From Datura wrightii (Eukaryota; Streptophyta; Magnoliopsida; Solanales; Solanaceae), in NCBI GenBank assembly GCA_035772735.1, contig JASDFA010000016.1, positions 170,009,001 through 170,073,000 on the forward strand: a stretch of 64,000 nt of DNA, read 5' to 3'. Under the pieces are notes generated by a model, which was not told where the DNA came from, ran no database searches, and saw only the letters and a program-made list of their open reading frames with translations. Position numbers and translations under genes: made by a program. Below are positions 45,900 through 57,332 of this stretch, piece after piece; the first letter of the stretch is position 1, and every line of letters starts with the position of its first letter.

Positions 45900-46570
45900 A
45901 TCACAAATTTATTTCGATGCTGAAATAATTATCTGTGAACATCCCATTAGTCGAGGCACTTGAGCAGATGCCCGGCTATGCTAAATTCATGAAGGACCTT
46001 GTAGCTAGGAAGAGGACCGTGAGCTTTGAACCTGCTGATAATTTGCACCACTTTAGTGCAATAGTATCTCGGTGTATTGTGCAAAAAAAGGAAGACCCTG
46101 AAGCTTTCACCATACCGTGCACTATTGGAGCCTTTAACTTTACTAAGGCTCTGTGTGATCTGGGTGCTAGTATTAATTTGATATTGTTGGCAGTATTCAG
46201 ATAGTTGGGCTTGGGAGCCCCCAAACCAACTACAATACAGTTATTGATGGCAGATCATACGATGAAAAATCCGATAGGGATTCTCTATGATGTGCTAGTG
46301 AAGGTGGAGTCCTTTATATTTCTGGCCGACTTTGTTATTCTGAACTGTGAGGTTGATTTCGAGGTCCCCATTATCTTGTGGTGGCCATTCGTCGTCACCA
46401 GGCGTGCTCTTATAGACATAGAGGCCGGACAGCTGAACTTCCATTTGAATGATGAAGAGGTAACATTAAATGTATGTGAGTCCATGAAGCAGTCAAATGA
46501 CATGCAGGGGGTCTCAGTGATTGATGTAGTGGAAGCTGAATTTCCAATCATGCCATTGATGAATTGGTGA
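45900..46570 (+). pseudogene. Athila-type protease, element VI
   Basis: Retropepsin-like domain with IPLVEALEQMPGYAKFMKDL, KKEDPEAFTIPCTIG and the active-site motif LCDLGASINLILLAVFR. It then has a TAG at 46202, then LGLGAPKPTTIQLLMADHT. The DLGA motif matches element III's protease. IILWWPFVVTRRALIDI replaces the usual ILGRPFL pattern. Confidence 0.85.
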
Positions 46571-48300
46571 CTATTGAGGACGTAGTAGTTTTGATGAATG
46601 TTGATGCTGAGGAGATCTATATGGGTGATGAGATCGTGAATGCACTTACTAGTATAGGGTCATATACTTATGCTCCGAAGAAGATTGATCTTGATCTAAA
46701 AAATCGTGTGACCCCACTAGCCAATCCATCTATTGAGGAGCCTCCAGTATTAGAGCTCAAAGCACTCCCATCTCACTTATGGTATGTATTTATGGGGACC
46801 GGAACCACCTTACTGGTCATAGTTGTGGCTGACTTGGAGGAATGGCAAGTGGAGGCTTTGGTCTCCATTTTGAAGAGGTATAAAAAGGCTATTGGGTGTA
46901 CCATTGCTGATATTATTGAGATCCCATCTGGTATTTGCACACATAATATCTAGCTTGAGCCAAAATGTATTCTGAATATTGAGCATTAGCTTAGGTTGAA
47001 TCCACCTATGCAAGAGGTGGTCAAGAAGGAAATCATCAAGTGGTTGGATGCAAGTACGGTTTACCCTATTGCTAACAGCAAACGGATGAGCCCAGTTCAG
47101 TGCGTGCCAAAGAAAGGAGGAATCACCATTGTCTCAAATGCTACCAATAAGCTCATTCCACTTAGACCAGTCACAAGTTGGAGAGTATGCATGGATTATA
47201 CGAAGTTAAACCATTGGACGTAGAAAGATCACTTTCCTATGCCATTCATAGATCAGATTCTAGATCGACTTGCAGACAGAGGGTGGAACTACTTTCTTGA
47301 TGGTTATTTGGGGTACAACAGATCTCTATAGCCCCGAAAGACCAAGATAAAACCACTTTCACCTATCCCTATGGTACATTTTCTTTCAAGAGGATGTCGT
47401 TCGGGTTATGTAACGCGCCCGCCACTTTTCAGCGCTGCATGATGTCCAGACTTTCTCACTTGGTGGAGGACACCATTGAAGTCTTTATGTATGAATTTTT
47501 GGTGGTAGGTGATTCATTTGATGATTGTTTGGCTCATTTGAGAAAGGTGCTGCAGCCATGCAAAGAGACCAACCTGGTGCTTAGTTGGAAAAAGTGTCAT
47601 TTCATGGTCAAAGAAGGTGTAGTGCTCGGACACAACATTTCTGGTAAGGAAATTGAGGTGGACATAGGCAAGATCAATGTAATTACTAGTCTACCATCTC
47701 CAATTTCTATAAAAGGTGTTCGAAGTTTTTTGGGTCATGCAAGATTTTATAGGAGGTTTATCAAGGATTTCTCAAAGATTGGACACCCCTTGTGTAAGTT
47801 ACTTGAGAAAGAGGTGAATTTTGTGTTTGATGATGCGTTTCTGAAAGATTTTGAATGCCTAAAGGAGAAATTGACCACTGCACCAATCATAGTGGCACCT
47901 AAATGTCCTTACCATTTGAGATTATGTGTGATGCTAGCGGAATGGCTCTGGGAGCTATTTTGTGTCAAAGGCGTGAAAAGATCTTCCACCCAATTTATTA
48001 TGATAGGAAGCTCTTAATGTGGCTCAGGAAAATTACATCGTGACGGAACAGGAGTTGTTGGTTGTGGTATTTTCATTCGAGAAGTTTCAGGCTTACTTAT
48101 GTGGAACTAAGGTGATAGTTCATACAGAACATGCAGCTCTGAGATATTTTATAGTAAATAAGGAGCCAAGCCATGGTTGATTCAATGGGTTCTGTTACTG
48201 GAAGAGTTCGAGTTTGAGGTGAAGGACCTGAAGGGAACTAAAAATCAGGTAGCGGATCACTTGTTGAGATTAGAGGCAAATGCAGCACTTTGAGATGAAC
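46571..48300 (+). pseudogene. Reverse transcriptase and RNase H, element VI
   Basis: A linker runs to about 46990, then RT has VVKKEIIKWLDASTVYPIA, PVQCVPKKGG and SWRVCMDYTKLNHWT. A frameshift lies near 47390, followed by MSFGLCNAPATFQRCMM. The polymerase signature reads EVFMYEFLVVGDSFDDCL: the catalytic Asp-Asp pair of the family (FMDD) is replaced by Tyr-Glu, so polymerase activity is lost. GVRSFLGHARFYRRFIKDF follows. RNase H shows NVAQENYIVTEQELLVVV and ADHLLRLEANAAL with stops between. Confidence 0.86.
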
Positions 48301-48439
48301 TTGACATAGATGACACATTCCCTGACGAGCAGGTTTTGACTACTTCCCAGGACCTTATCCCATGGTATGCATACTTCGCTAATTATCTGGTGAGTGATGT
48401 GGTACCGAAAGATTTATCATTTCACCAGTGGAAGAAATT

Positions 48440-49615
48440 TATGTCTGATGTGTAGAAGATTTTCTGGGATAAGCCTTACTTATTCCGTATATGTGCTGAT
48501 GGGGTGATTCAGAGATGCGTGCCTGAGGTTGAGATGTTGAGCATATTGGAGGCTTGCCACTCATCCCCTGTTGGAGGCCACCACAGCGGGATTCGCACAG
48601 CCCACAAAATTCTGCAATGTGGGTACTATTGGCCAACCATTTACCAAGACGCTCATGATTTTTCAAAGTCATGTGATGCATGATAAAGTCAAGGAGGTAT
48701 ATCTAGGAGGCGTGAGCTCCCGATGTGAGTTGTTTAACATTTGGGGCATTGACTTCATGGGCCCATTTGTTAGCTCGAAGAGGATGAAGTACATATACTT
48801 GTAGCTGTAGACTATGTTTCGAAGTGGGTGGAGGATATTGCACTTCCAAACAATGAAGGTAAGAGTGTCACAACATTCTTGAAGCGAAATATTTTCACCA
48901 GATTTGGGACTCCCAGAGCCATCATTAGTGATGGGGGTTCGCACTTCTGCAACCAGTTGTTTCAGACTTTGCTGGAGAAATATGGGGTGAAATATAGGGT
49001 GGCAACGCCTTATCATCCATAATCTAATGGGCAAGTTGAGGTCTCCAGCGGGGAGATAAAGACCATCATAGAAAAGACTGTGAATGCTAACTGGACAGAT
49101 TGGTTGAGAAAGCTAGATAATGAGTTATGGGCTTATCGGACCACATTCAATACTCCTATAGGTATGTCTCCGTATCAGCTTGTGTATGCGAAAGCATGTC
49201 ATCTTTCGGTCGAACTTGAGCATAAAGCTATATGGGCGCTTAACAAACTGAATTTGAATTGGAGATATTGCGAACTTGAGGCTTGATTAGTTGAATGAGT
49301 TAGATGAATTTCGTTTGAAAGCCTATGAAAGTTCAAGAATTATAAACTGAGGACGAAAATTCAACATAACCAGAAGATTGAGCACAGAGAGTTCAGCCTT
49401 GGTGATATGGTGTTGCTATTTAACTCTAGGCTTCGCTTGTTTACTGGCAAGTTGAAGTCTAAATGGTTGGGACCATTTCGAGTGGTCCAAGTATTCTCCT
49501 ATGGGGCAATTGAATTGGAAAACCAGGAAGGCAAACGATTCAACGTGAATGGTCAACAAGTGAAAGCATATTTGGGAAAGAGCAAAGAAATTAAACTAGT
49601 GGACCTTTGGGCTCT
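48440..49615 (+). pseudogene. Integrase, element VI
   Basis: Zinc domain ACHSSPVGGHHSGIRTAHK with CDA-C (HHCC). The core has IWGIDFMGPFVSS (first Asp), IISDGGSHFCNQLF (second Asp) and SNGQVEVSSGEIK (Glu), so the DDE triad is preserved. A TAG replaces Gln just before SNGQ at 49021, and the frame breaks near 48800 and 49285. The C-terminal part LKSKWLGPFRVVQVF and NGQQVKAYLG ends at about LVDLWALGE. Confidence 0.87.
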
Positions 49616-49674
49616 AGGTGAAGTCCGAGTAACCCAGGGACTTGCATCGTGCCATGATGTTAAGTCAGGCGTTG

Positions 49675-49692
49675 CATGGGAGGCAACCCATG
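49675..49692 (+). other. Conserved hairpin, AGGCAA loop (element VI, copy 1)
   Basis: CATGGG, AGGCAA, CCCATG: a perfect 6-bp stem. CAGGCGTTG precedes it. It lies about 60 bases after the apparent end of the integrase domain. Confidence 0.8.
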
Positions 49693-49756
49693 GAGGTATT
49701 TTGGTGAAGTCTGAGTAATCATACCTGCGTCGTGTCATGATGTTAAATCAGGCGCT

Positions 49757-49775
49757 TATTGGGAGGCAACCTAAG
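49757..49775 (+). other. Conserved hairpin, AGGCAA loop (element VI, copy 2)
   Basis: TTGGG, AGGCAA, CCTAA gives a 5-bp stem with one G-T pair. The preceding CATGATGTTAAATCAGGCGC repeats the sequence before copy 1, so a unit of about 83 bases is duplicated in tandem. Confidence 0.7.
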
Positions 49776-51694
49776 TTGTAATTGCAATATATGTATAGTG
49801 TTTATGTATGCTGATGTGTGCAGGTGATTAAGATGGGAAATTTGAAACTGGAACCGAAAATAAGAACTTGAGATGTTGGTGCCAAATAGCACAGGATGAG
49901 TCATTACCCGATTTAACGACTCATCAAAACTACTCGTGGTCACTAATACAGAAATAGTGTAGACAACGATTGACCAAACAAGTCATTTCTAGTGGCAACG
50001 AATCATTAGGTCCTCCATCGTGTCTATTGGCAGACAGAAACAGTCGAGGTAGAAAGCTAACAATGAGTGACTCAATGAATCATGAGGTAACTCAACGAGT
50101 CGTTAAGTGACTCGTCTTGATAACACTGAGTAGCCACTAGAGTATAGGGCCAATGATTCACGACACGACTCATTGGGCGAAACCACGAGTCGTTACATGA
50201 ATCATTAGGTCCCAGGTAAGTCCTTTTGACCTAAGCAATACAATACACTAGTGAACAAGTCGTGGTTCACACCAAGACTTGTCAAGTGGGTTCTGGGGCA
50301 TTTTAAATTAAATTTATCACCCGACCCGACCCGTGTACAAATAGGGTAAATTTTATGTTCTAAACATATAAGCACCCGATTCGTCCTAAAATTTTCTTAC
50401 AAGCTCTAATCATTAAGCACTCAAACTCAAATTCCTCCGTTTCTTCTTCCCAATCACTTAAAATCAATTTCCCTCTTCCCTAAACGCATACGCACAACTA
50501 TCCCAAATTCGTACGGCAAGTCGTAAACCACTACTCAAACTTCCCATCATCTCTACTTCTCAGATTTGCATCGTACACTCCTGAAATTGTGAGTATTCAT
50601 AAAATATGTTTAAGAAGAAATCCTTAATTTACTCATGTTTGTAAACCATGATGAATTTAATGAGTTAGTACCAAACCCTAAGCTGCCATGAATTTTAATT
50701 GTGAACTTGAACAATGTAAGTTTAGGAGTTTATTGGTTTGTGCTTGAGTGATTGAGAACCAGTTGAGATTAAGTATGGGTGTGTCTGGGTTTCTTATACC
50801 CATTATGTCAGCTGGCATTATGATCTGTAAATGCTTAATTCACAAAGCTCTTATTGTTTACTACTCAAACTTCCCATCATCTCTACTTCTCAGATTTGCA
50901 TCATACACTCCTAAAATTGTGAGTATTCATAAAATATGTTTAAGCAGAAATCCTTAATTTACTCATGTTTGTAAACCATGATGAATTTAATGAGTTAGTA
51001 CCAAACCCTAAGCTGCCATGAATTTTAATTGTGAACTTGAACAATGTAAGTTTAGGAGTTTATTGGTTTGTGCCTAAGTGATTGAGAACCAGTTGAGATT
51101 AAGTATGGGTGTATCTGGGTTTCTTATACCCATTATGTCAGCGGGCATTATGATCTGTAAATGCTTAGTTCACAAAGCTCTGATTGTTTTGCCCACCCGA
51201 CTCACACCCAAATTAAGGTGTTCAACATTAGAAATGGGTGAAGTCTAAGTAACCCATCAAAAATTTGAAAGAAAAAAATGGTTCACCTGGGTAATCAGTG
51301 ATGAAGCCTCATGTAACAACTCGTGGGCATGTCTAACAAATCGTTACATGACCCGTCACCACATCTGTTGAAGAACTCTTAAGCACGAGCCATATGATGA
51401 GTCATGGTATCACCTCATGACTCATGATGTAGCTCGTCCCGACTAGGATTTTATTAAGTGCTATGCACAGGCCATGACTGACTTAACAAGTCATTTTCAC
51501 AAGCAATGACTCATCATGAACAGTCACCAAGTACACTGGAACCAAAGGGAAATTCTTGACCTGCAGATAATGAGTGACCTCACGAGTCATTACCAGTCTC
51601 AATGAATCATTGAGTCATCTGTCCTGTCTGCATGTAGGAAATTTTTTTTTCATACACTCTAAGCCTGGACACTAATGTTTATTCTATAGGTACA
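49776..51694 (+). other. Spacer of element VI with promoter-like and intron signals
   Basis: No supported gene. ACGAGTCGTTA-like words are dense at about 49890-50280 and 51300-51620. CCCGACCCGACCCGTGTACAAATAG near 50323-50346 is TATA-like. Donor sites ATTGTGAGT occur at 50589 and 50919, and the acceptor TTTATTCTATAG ends at 51689, six bases before ATG 51695. A 330-bp direct duplication occupies 50531-51190. Confidence 0.5.
50531..51190 (+). repeat. 330-bp tandem duplication
   Basis: CTACTCAAACTTCCCATCAT starts at 50531 and again at 50861, and the two units agree almost base for base over 330 bp. Each unit carries the same GTGAGT splice donor. Few differences (for example ATCGTACAC against ATCATACAC) indicate a recent duplication compared with the decay of the coding parts. 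Confidence 0.9.
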
Positions 51695-53270
51695 ATGGCA
51701 CCAAAAGAAACCCCAAAGAAGGTCCTGGCCAAGAAGCAGGGGAAAAAGAAAGACCAGTCCTCAACTCGCAGACTAAGGGATGAGCCCTCATCTTCCGAAG
51801 AGTCAAGTGGCTCTATGGAGGAATATCCGATTTAGAAGAGCAACTGGAGAGGAGATCGATCAAGGTTAGGGCTAAACACACTATTAATCTGATGCCAAGG
51901 TTGCTTCTCAAACTCTCCTCACGAGGGATCCACCCAGCCGAGAGAAAGGTAATGCTAGGGTCTTAGTCCCGATTGCCCTTGAGGGCGCTGCAGCTGCAAC
52001 AAATATAGAGGGTGATGATGAATGATGTGCCCAATAAGAGAGCACATATAATGAGGTGACTGAAACTTCTCACACATCTACTGAGCAACCAAGAATGGTG
52101 CGAAGGTGGTGTGTTCCGGGCATGCGGGCCATCTACAACAGAGACATAGCTCCTACTGACAAAGGCCACCCAAAAAGGAGTATTTATAAGAAGCTAAGAC
52201 TGGTCACCACAGGGCTCAAGGACCTCCCCGAGATTCAGATAATGTTTGATAGATACAAGTTTGGGTGGTTGAGTGAGCCGTCTGGTACAGTCCTTCCTTA
52301 GTTAGAGAGTTTTATGCCTCGTATGCAGCCACATTACAGCATCAGGGCATGGGAGGCCAAAATTGGAGGAAAAGGCCTGCACTGACCCGGGTGATGGTGA
52401 GGGAGACACCTTGGATATCTCTGAGCAGACCATCTCCCGTATGCTATATGGTCCAGATTATGAGCCCCCAATGAACACAGCTGAGTTCGATCATCGGTTG
52501 AGTGAGCTCCAGAAAATAAAGATCAAAAAGCTAAGCCACGAGGAAATAAAGAGAAAATATACTTGACTGGCACGCATCATTTCCACTCGAGGTACATTAG
52601 TGGAATAGCTACATGGCTTGAAAGCACAAACCAAGAAGACCACTCTAAATTTTTAGGAAAAATTTTGGTGGTCACTAGTTCGACAGTGGCTGGTACCAAC
52701 CAGCAATGATAATGTGATTTCCCCGGATCGAGCTGCATTGGTAGCAAGTATTATGGAGGGGTATGTTATTAACTTCCCGAGGTATATAGCTGAGGAGATC
52801 CGGAAGCATGCTATCATAGACAGCACCAGCATTCCTTTCCCATGCCTCATAGATCGGCCCTATATGGAGTCCTAGGTGCCGGAATTTCCATCCGTAGATC
52901 ATAGAGTGGTGGTCCACAAGATTATTGGTATTGGGTTGATTAGAGATGAGACAAACCCGGTTTCGAGGGCTAGGAGTCAGTTAGCCATATCCACAGGGGC
53001 TACATATTAGCTGATGCATTGAGCGGAGGTATCCAGAATGAGACTACGAGTTTAACTGAGTTCAAAGAAGAGCCGTCAGAGGCCCGAGAGACTGGTAGCC
53101 AGTTTGATGCTACTAATGCAGCAGATACTCCATTACCCGTTGAGGTCCTAGAGTCATCATCTACTACAGAAGTAGCTCACCCACATGTTGCGACATCTCA
53201 TGCTTCATCAGCAAGCCTAGTCACACTTCTTAGGATTTCCTTATCGACATAGCTAGGCGGCTGGCGAAAG
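51695..53270 (+). pseudogene. ORF2 of element VI, putative plant-transposon-domain protein
   Basis: Starts MAPKETPKKVLAKKQGKKKD with a basic then Ser/Glu-rich N-terminus, and a TAG follows at about 51834. Later pieces in several frames are RRWCVPGMRAIYNRDIAP, LVREFYASYAAT-like sequence near 52300 (compare LVREFYANWNP in element III), INFPRYIAEEIRKHAII and PYMES. The last is followed by a TAG near 52875. It sits in the env position of the element. No membrane segment is evident. Broken; cut off from the element's 3' end by element VII. Confidence 0.65.
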
Positions 53271-53459
53271 CCGAAAAGTATCAGGCGCACACTTCACTTC
53301 AGGTAAAGGAACTAATTGAGCGGGTTAAGTTGTGGATCACAAAAGAATTGGAGGGCCTATCCGGGACTATGCATGATAGATTGGATGCCTTTGAAAGACG
53401 GATGGATGAGCGCCTCGCTCAATAACAGGCTCCCGAGTTGGCCAAATGGTATGCATAGG

Positions 53460-55751
53460 TATAATGCCTCGAAAACTCTAAGACCAGACCCGGGAAGTTA
53501 AAAGGGAGAAAATAGAATTTTCTTTACCAGATCATAGAATGATTCATCTTGTGATCCGCGGGGTAGGCCACGAGTCGTGAAGTGACTCGTGGGGAAGGGT
53601 TCAAACTTGGTTGAAAATTTGGGGAAAATGGGGTGACCAAGGGTGTGACCACAAGTCATGATCAACACCACGAGTCGTGATGTGATCCATGGTCAAGATC
53701 AAATTGAAGGCCGCAGAAAGTAGGTAGTGTACCTAATGAGTGGGCACCACGAGTCGTGGTCCATGCCACGACCCATTAGGTGACCCGGCATCGAGGATTG
53801 TTTGGGAAGTCGAGAATTTGGAAATGTAGTTGACGAGTGGGTTACTACGAGTCATTGGGTACACCACGAGTCGTGGTGTCCCTCGTGGTGACCAACAAGA
53901 GGTTTTTGGCAGTGCACCCAACGACCGTGACCACGAGTCGTGGTCATTGGGCACGATTCCTTGGGTCCCTCGTGGGGATTGGCAATCAGTTTTTCCTGCG
54001 AGTTTTTCAAGGGTCTTTCTATAATTTTCTAACCTCCTAGACTCTAAACAACGTTATTTTGGTATTATTTTGAAGGGATTTAGAGGAGCTAAATGATTTT
54101 TCCCCTCATTTCCACTCAAATGTTTAGAAAATTTGCATAAGTCTTCTCTCCAGAGCTCTCAAGTAAGGTCTAGTGTTCCTCATCAATTGCATCCATTCAA
54201 GATTCTTTCTCCAGGGAAATTATAGTCGGGTATGTGGGAATTCAACAAGGGAATAGTTCTTCCCTTGTGTCCCAAAAATCCCTCCTAGTTTCGCTATGAA
54301 TTCTAGCCCCGAGCTTTCGGATGTGGACGAATTATATGCCAGATTCCATTATAGCTTGTGGAATATGATTAAGTTGATTGTTGGATATTCTCCATTATCT
54401 AGATATCATATAAATTCTCTTTCTTGTAAGGATGATTTTAGCCCTAATGTTGAATGAGATTCACCTAGAATTTTGCCTGTTGGGTTAATCTTCCTTGTTG
54501 CTTGATCCTATCAGTGTTATGGATTCCCATGTTGTTAGTATGAATTGAAATCTTAGTTACTTGCATGGTAGTTTAGTTTCAGTCAGAATGTTAGAACCCT
54601 CAGTGTTATTCAGAATTGTTAGCTGATTAGTTTGACTAAAGAAATTCTCGAGGTGTCAATAGTGCCTCCCAGTTATCAGAATTAGACTCAGTGTCATATT
54701 TTAGTGGTTCTTTAGATCATTATGATAATTCAAGATAAGCAACTATGACTAGTGTTAGAATGCAATTACATAATCCGATCCAATAAGACTCTCAGGCTAC
54801 TTTCAGATAGGTATTCCTGACTTAGTCTTAGGCCCCAGTTTTGAGCTATCAGCTTAGTAGACAGTCTAGAAATATCTAGTGGGAGTAGAATTAGCACTGA
54901 GTGAACCGGGTTTACAGTGCACCCAGGTTACCAGAACTACGTTGTCACCGTAGGTTACAGTTTTATTGGCCCCATGGACCCAGATTTATGATCACTCGGT
55001 TTATGCCTTTATACCCTGGCAAGGTATATTGGGTCCTACCGATGGGGTGTATACATCGAAATCCACGTCTAGCTCACGTGGTTATATGTCGGTTATAGAC
55101 TCTCCCACTAGTCAGCTCAGTTCAATCTCAAATTAGTCAGTTCAGTTCAGTATCTCAGATTTAGGGCATGTCCTTATCCATCAGACAGGGTCTTTTAGAC
55201 CGTCTCAGTTATTACAGTTATTCAGTTCAACAACTTCAATTGGTCATTGCATGTCTATTTAGTTTAGTATTTTTATTCCATTGCATTATGTTTCTCTCAT
55301 TTACTTAGTACATTCAAAGTAATGACGCATACTTCCTATGTTGTATCATTTTATGATATAGCCACAGGTTTTCAGTCTCAACGCCATTAGTAGATCTCTT
55401 CAGGTGATTTCAGCAGCAGTAGTGGTGAATCCTCATCTTTCAAGGACGACATTTAATTTACTTCAGTTAATTTCCTTTCAGTTAGATTTTTAAAGTTACC
55501 TAGGGGCTTGTCCCAGGAACTCATTCATTAGTAGATGGCTTTCAGACAGAATTTTAGATATTCAGTATTGTTGTTCTTTCAAATGTATAAACTTATTATT
55601 AAATCCGTTTTATTAAATGATTTCGTCATTTCAAGCTTCCACTATGTTTTACTCAAAATAACCAGTGTTATGATAGACCATGGGTTGACTTGGGGTTACT
55701 TGTGATCCTAAGTACCGTGTCTCATCCAGGGTATAGACTCGGGGCGTGACA
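53460..55751 (+). repeat. Element VII 5' LTR
   Basis: 2292 bp, from TATAATGCCTCG (TG mutated to TA) to GGCGTGACA. The same length class and layout as the LTRs of I and II. Well-preserved CACGAGTCGTGG palindromes lie at about 53570-53945. Stretches match element II's LTR, such as the start GAAAATAGAATTTTCT. Confidence 0.88.
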
Positions 55752-55767
55752 AACTTAGTACCAGAGC
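55752..55767 (+). other. Primer binding site, initiator-Met (element VII)
   Basis: AACTTAGTACCAGAGC, two changes from AACTTGGTATCAGAGC, directly after the LTR. Confidence 0.8.
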
Positions 55768-55965
55768 ACTAGGTTTAGAGTAGCCTCTGATGTCTAAAAG
55801 TCGCATCGAATAGAGTCCTTTTTATGGGTGTGAAGCGCGCCACACTTGTGACGGGTAGGCTACGAGTTGTTATTAGGAAAATTCCCTTTTATTCATACTC
55901 TTTATCTTGAAATTCAATTCCAGAATCGTTCTCCTAACTCATGCTCTATTTCGTTTCAGCGAATT

Positions 55966-56418
55966 ATGCCTCCACGATGTGGTAATAGAAGAAGGACCGA
56001 TAACGCTCACCAACCTGTCCCACCGGCCCCAACAGCCCCTCAGGATGACTCATTAACCACTGTAGAGTTCAAGGCGCCAGGTGAACCAGCAGGTGGTCCC
56101 AGTCAATAGTAATGGGTTTGTAGCAGCTGCCCGAGTGTGGGATTTCACTCAGATGAACCCTCCAGATTTTTAGGGATCTAAGGTGGGAGAGGACCCACCA
56201 GAGTTTGTGGACGAGATTAGAAAGATCACCCGGATTATGGGTGTCACCTCCTCGGAGAGTGCTGACTTGGCTGTCTACCAGCTAGCAGGGATGGCCCAGA
56301 TGTGGTACGAGCAATGGAAGGAGGGGAGGGCAGCAAGAGCAGGACAAGTTGAATGAGAGGAGTTCACTACAGCCTTCCTAGACAGATTCTTCCCTTGGGA
56401 GCTCAAGGAGGCAAAAGT
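55966..56418 (+). pseudogene. Gag N-terminal part, element VII
   Basis: MPPRCGNRRRTDNAHQPVPP starts at 55966 and stops at 56107. After a shift the capsid continues: WDFTQMNPPDF, a TAG, EDPPEFVDEIRKITRIMG, YQLAGMAQMWYEQWKEGR, another stop, and FTTAFLDRFFPWELKEAK. The gene then runs into the hAT-like insertion at about 56419. Confidence 0.85.
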
Positions 56419-57332
56419 ATGGGTGGGCATAAAAATCGAAAAATCAAACCGAACCGAATTAATACGGTGTTTCGATTTCGGTTCTTCAGTTCGGTGTTCG
56501 ATTTTCTTTTTGAAAACTTTGATTCTTTGGTTCGATATTCGATTTGAGGGTCACGGTTTTTCGATGCATCAAAGAACCAAAATTTTATTAATTATATTTT
56601 TAAATAATATTTATATTTATGTTTTATAAACACTACCACCCAACCCATTTAGACTTTAGGCCTTTATTTCACTATTTCAGATTTTAATTCATTTAACTTT
56701 TAACCCAAAACCCAAAATTTCAAAACCCAACCCAACATTTGACCTAAATCCTTAGCAACTCAATTGCTCATTCATGCCTCACTGACTACTGCGGCACTGC
56801 CTCAATTCCTCATTCGTGCCTCATTCTTCCTCAAAGTCTCAAACTCAAAGCTTAGACTTGAGAGATTGAGAGATTGAGAGACTGAGACATAGTCCGACTT
56901 GCCCTCTAGCCCTCTACGCTGTGATCACCGTTCAGTGACTAAAACCAGCACTCAAAGTCGATCGGTTAGTTTTCTCCTTGCTGCCTAGTTGCTAGGCAGG
57001 TTGAAGTATTACTTTTTAAGTGCCTTTGGTAAGTTGAAAATGTTGAATGTTGAATTGTTGATGTCTTCTGTGAGCCGGTTTATAGTTGACATATGCGATT
57101 GGAAAGCTAAGTCGAAGGAAAGCTAAGCTGTTGTTGAACTTTCCAATAGGAAATTAAGTTGGTTTATACTTTATAGTTGGTTTATTGTGAAGGTTTGTGA
57201 GTTTTGACTGAAGGAAATTAAGCTACTGTAAATTTGGTTTATCCTGTCCTTCATTGTAGATTTGTAATAGTAATCTAAAGGAAATTAAGATGTTGTAGTG
57301 TTGTTGCCTGTTGGACTGTTGGGCGTTCGCAC
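56419..57332. mobile_element. Probable hAT-like DNA transposon end
   Basis: The gag frame is abruptly replaced by GGGTGGGCATAAAAATCG followed by AAACCGAACCGAA and repeated TTCGGTTC words. I recall this pattern from terminal regions of plant hAT elements. The rest of the stretch has a small tandem TTGAGAGAT repeat (56866-56890) and no clear protein. The other end is not visible because element VIII interrupts at 57333, so terminal inverted repeats and the 8-bp duplication are untested. Confidence 0.45.

Larger units (their letters stand above)
42321..53459 (+). mobile_element. Element VI: Athila-type Ty3/gypsy element, 3' end not seen
   Basis: Plus-strand element with LTR (42321-43914), tRNA-Asp primer site, gag, protease, RT, RNase H, integrase, a conserved hairpin, a 1.9-kb spacer with a predicted intron, and an ORF2 in the env position. 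It was inserted in element V's 5' LTR. Tekay element VII interrupts it at 53460. Its 3' LTR is not in the window, so the right target duplication cannot be tested. All coding parts are broken. Confidence 0.87.
53460..56418 (+). mobile_element. Element VII: Tekay-type chromovirus, 5' part
   Basis: Plus-strand element inserted in element VI. It shows a full 5' LTR, primer site and the start of gag before it is cut by a hAT-like sequence. The remainder lies beyond the window. The left flank is ATAGG (53455-53459); the right duplication cannot be checked. Confidence 0.85.

Noticed and set aside
49553..49738. Minus-strand open frame over the hairpin region
   Set aside because: Shadow of the integrase C-terminus and hairpin; no independent support.
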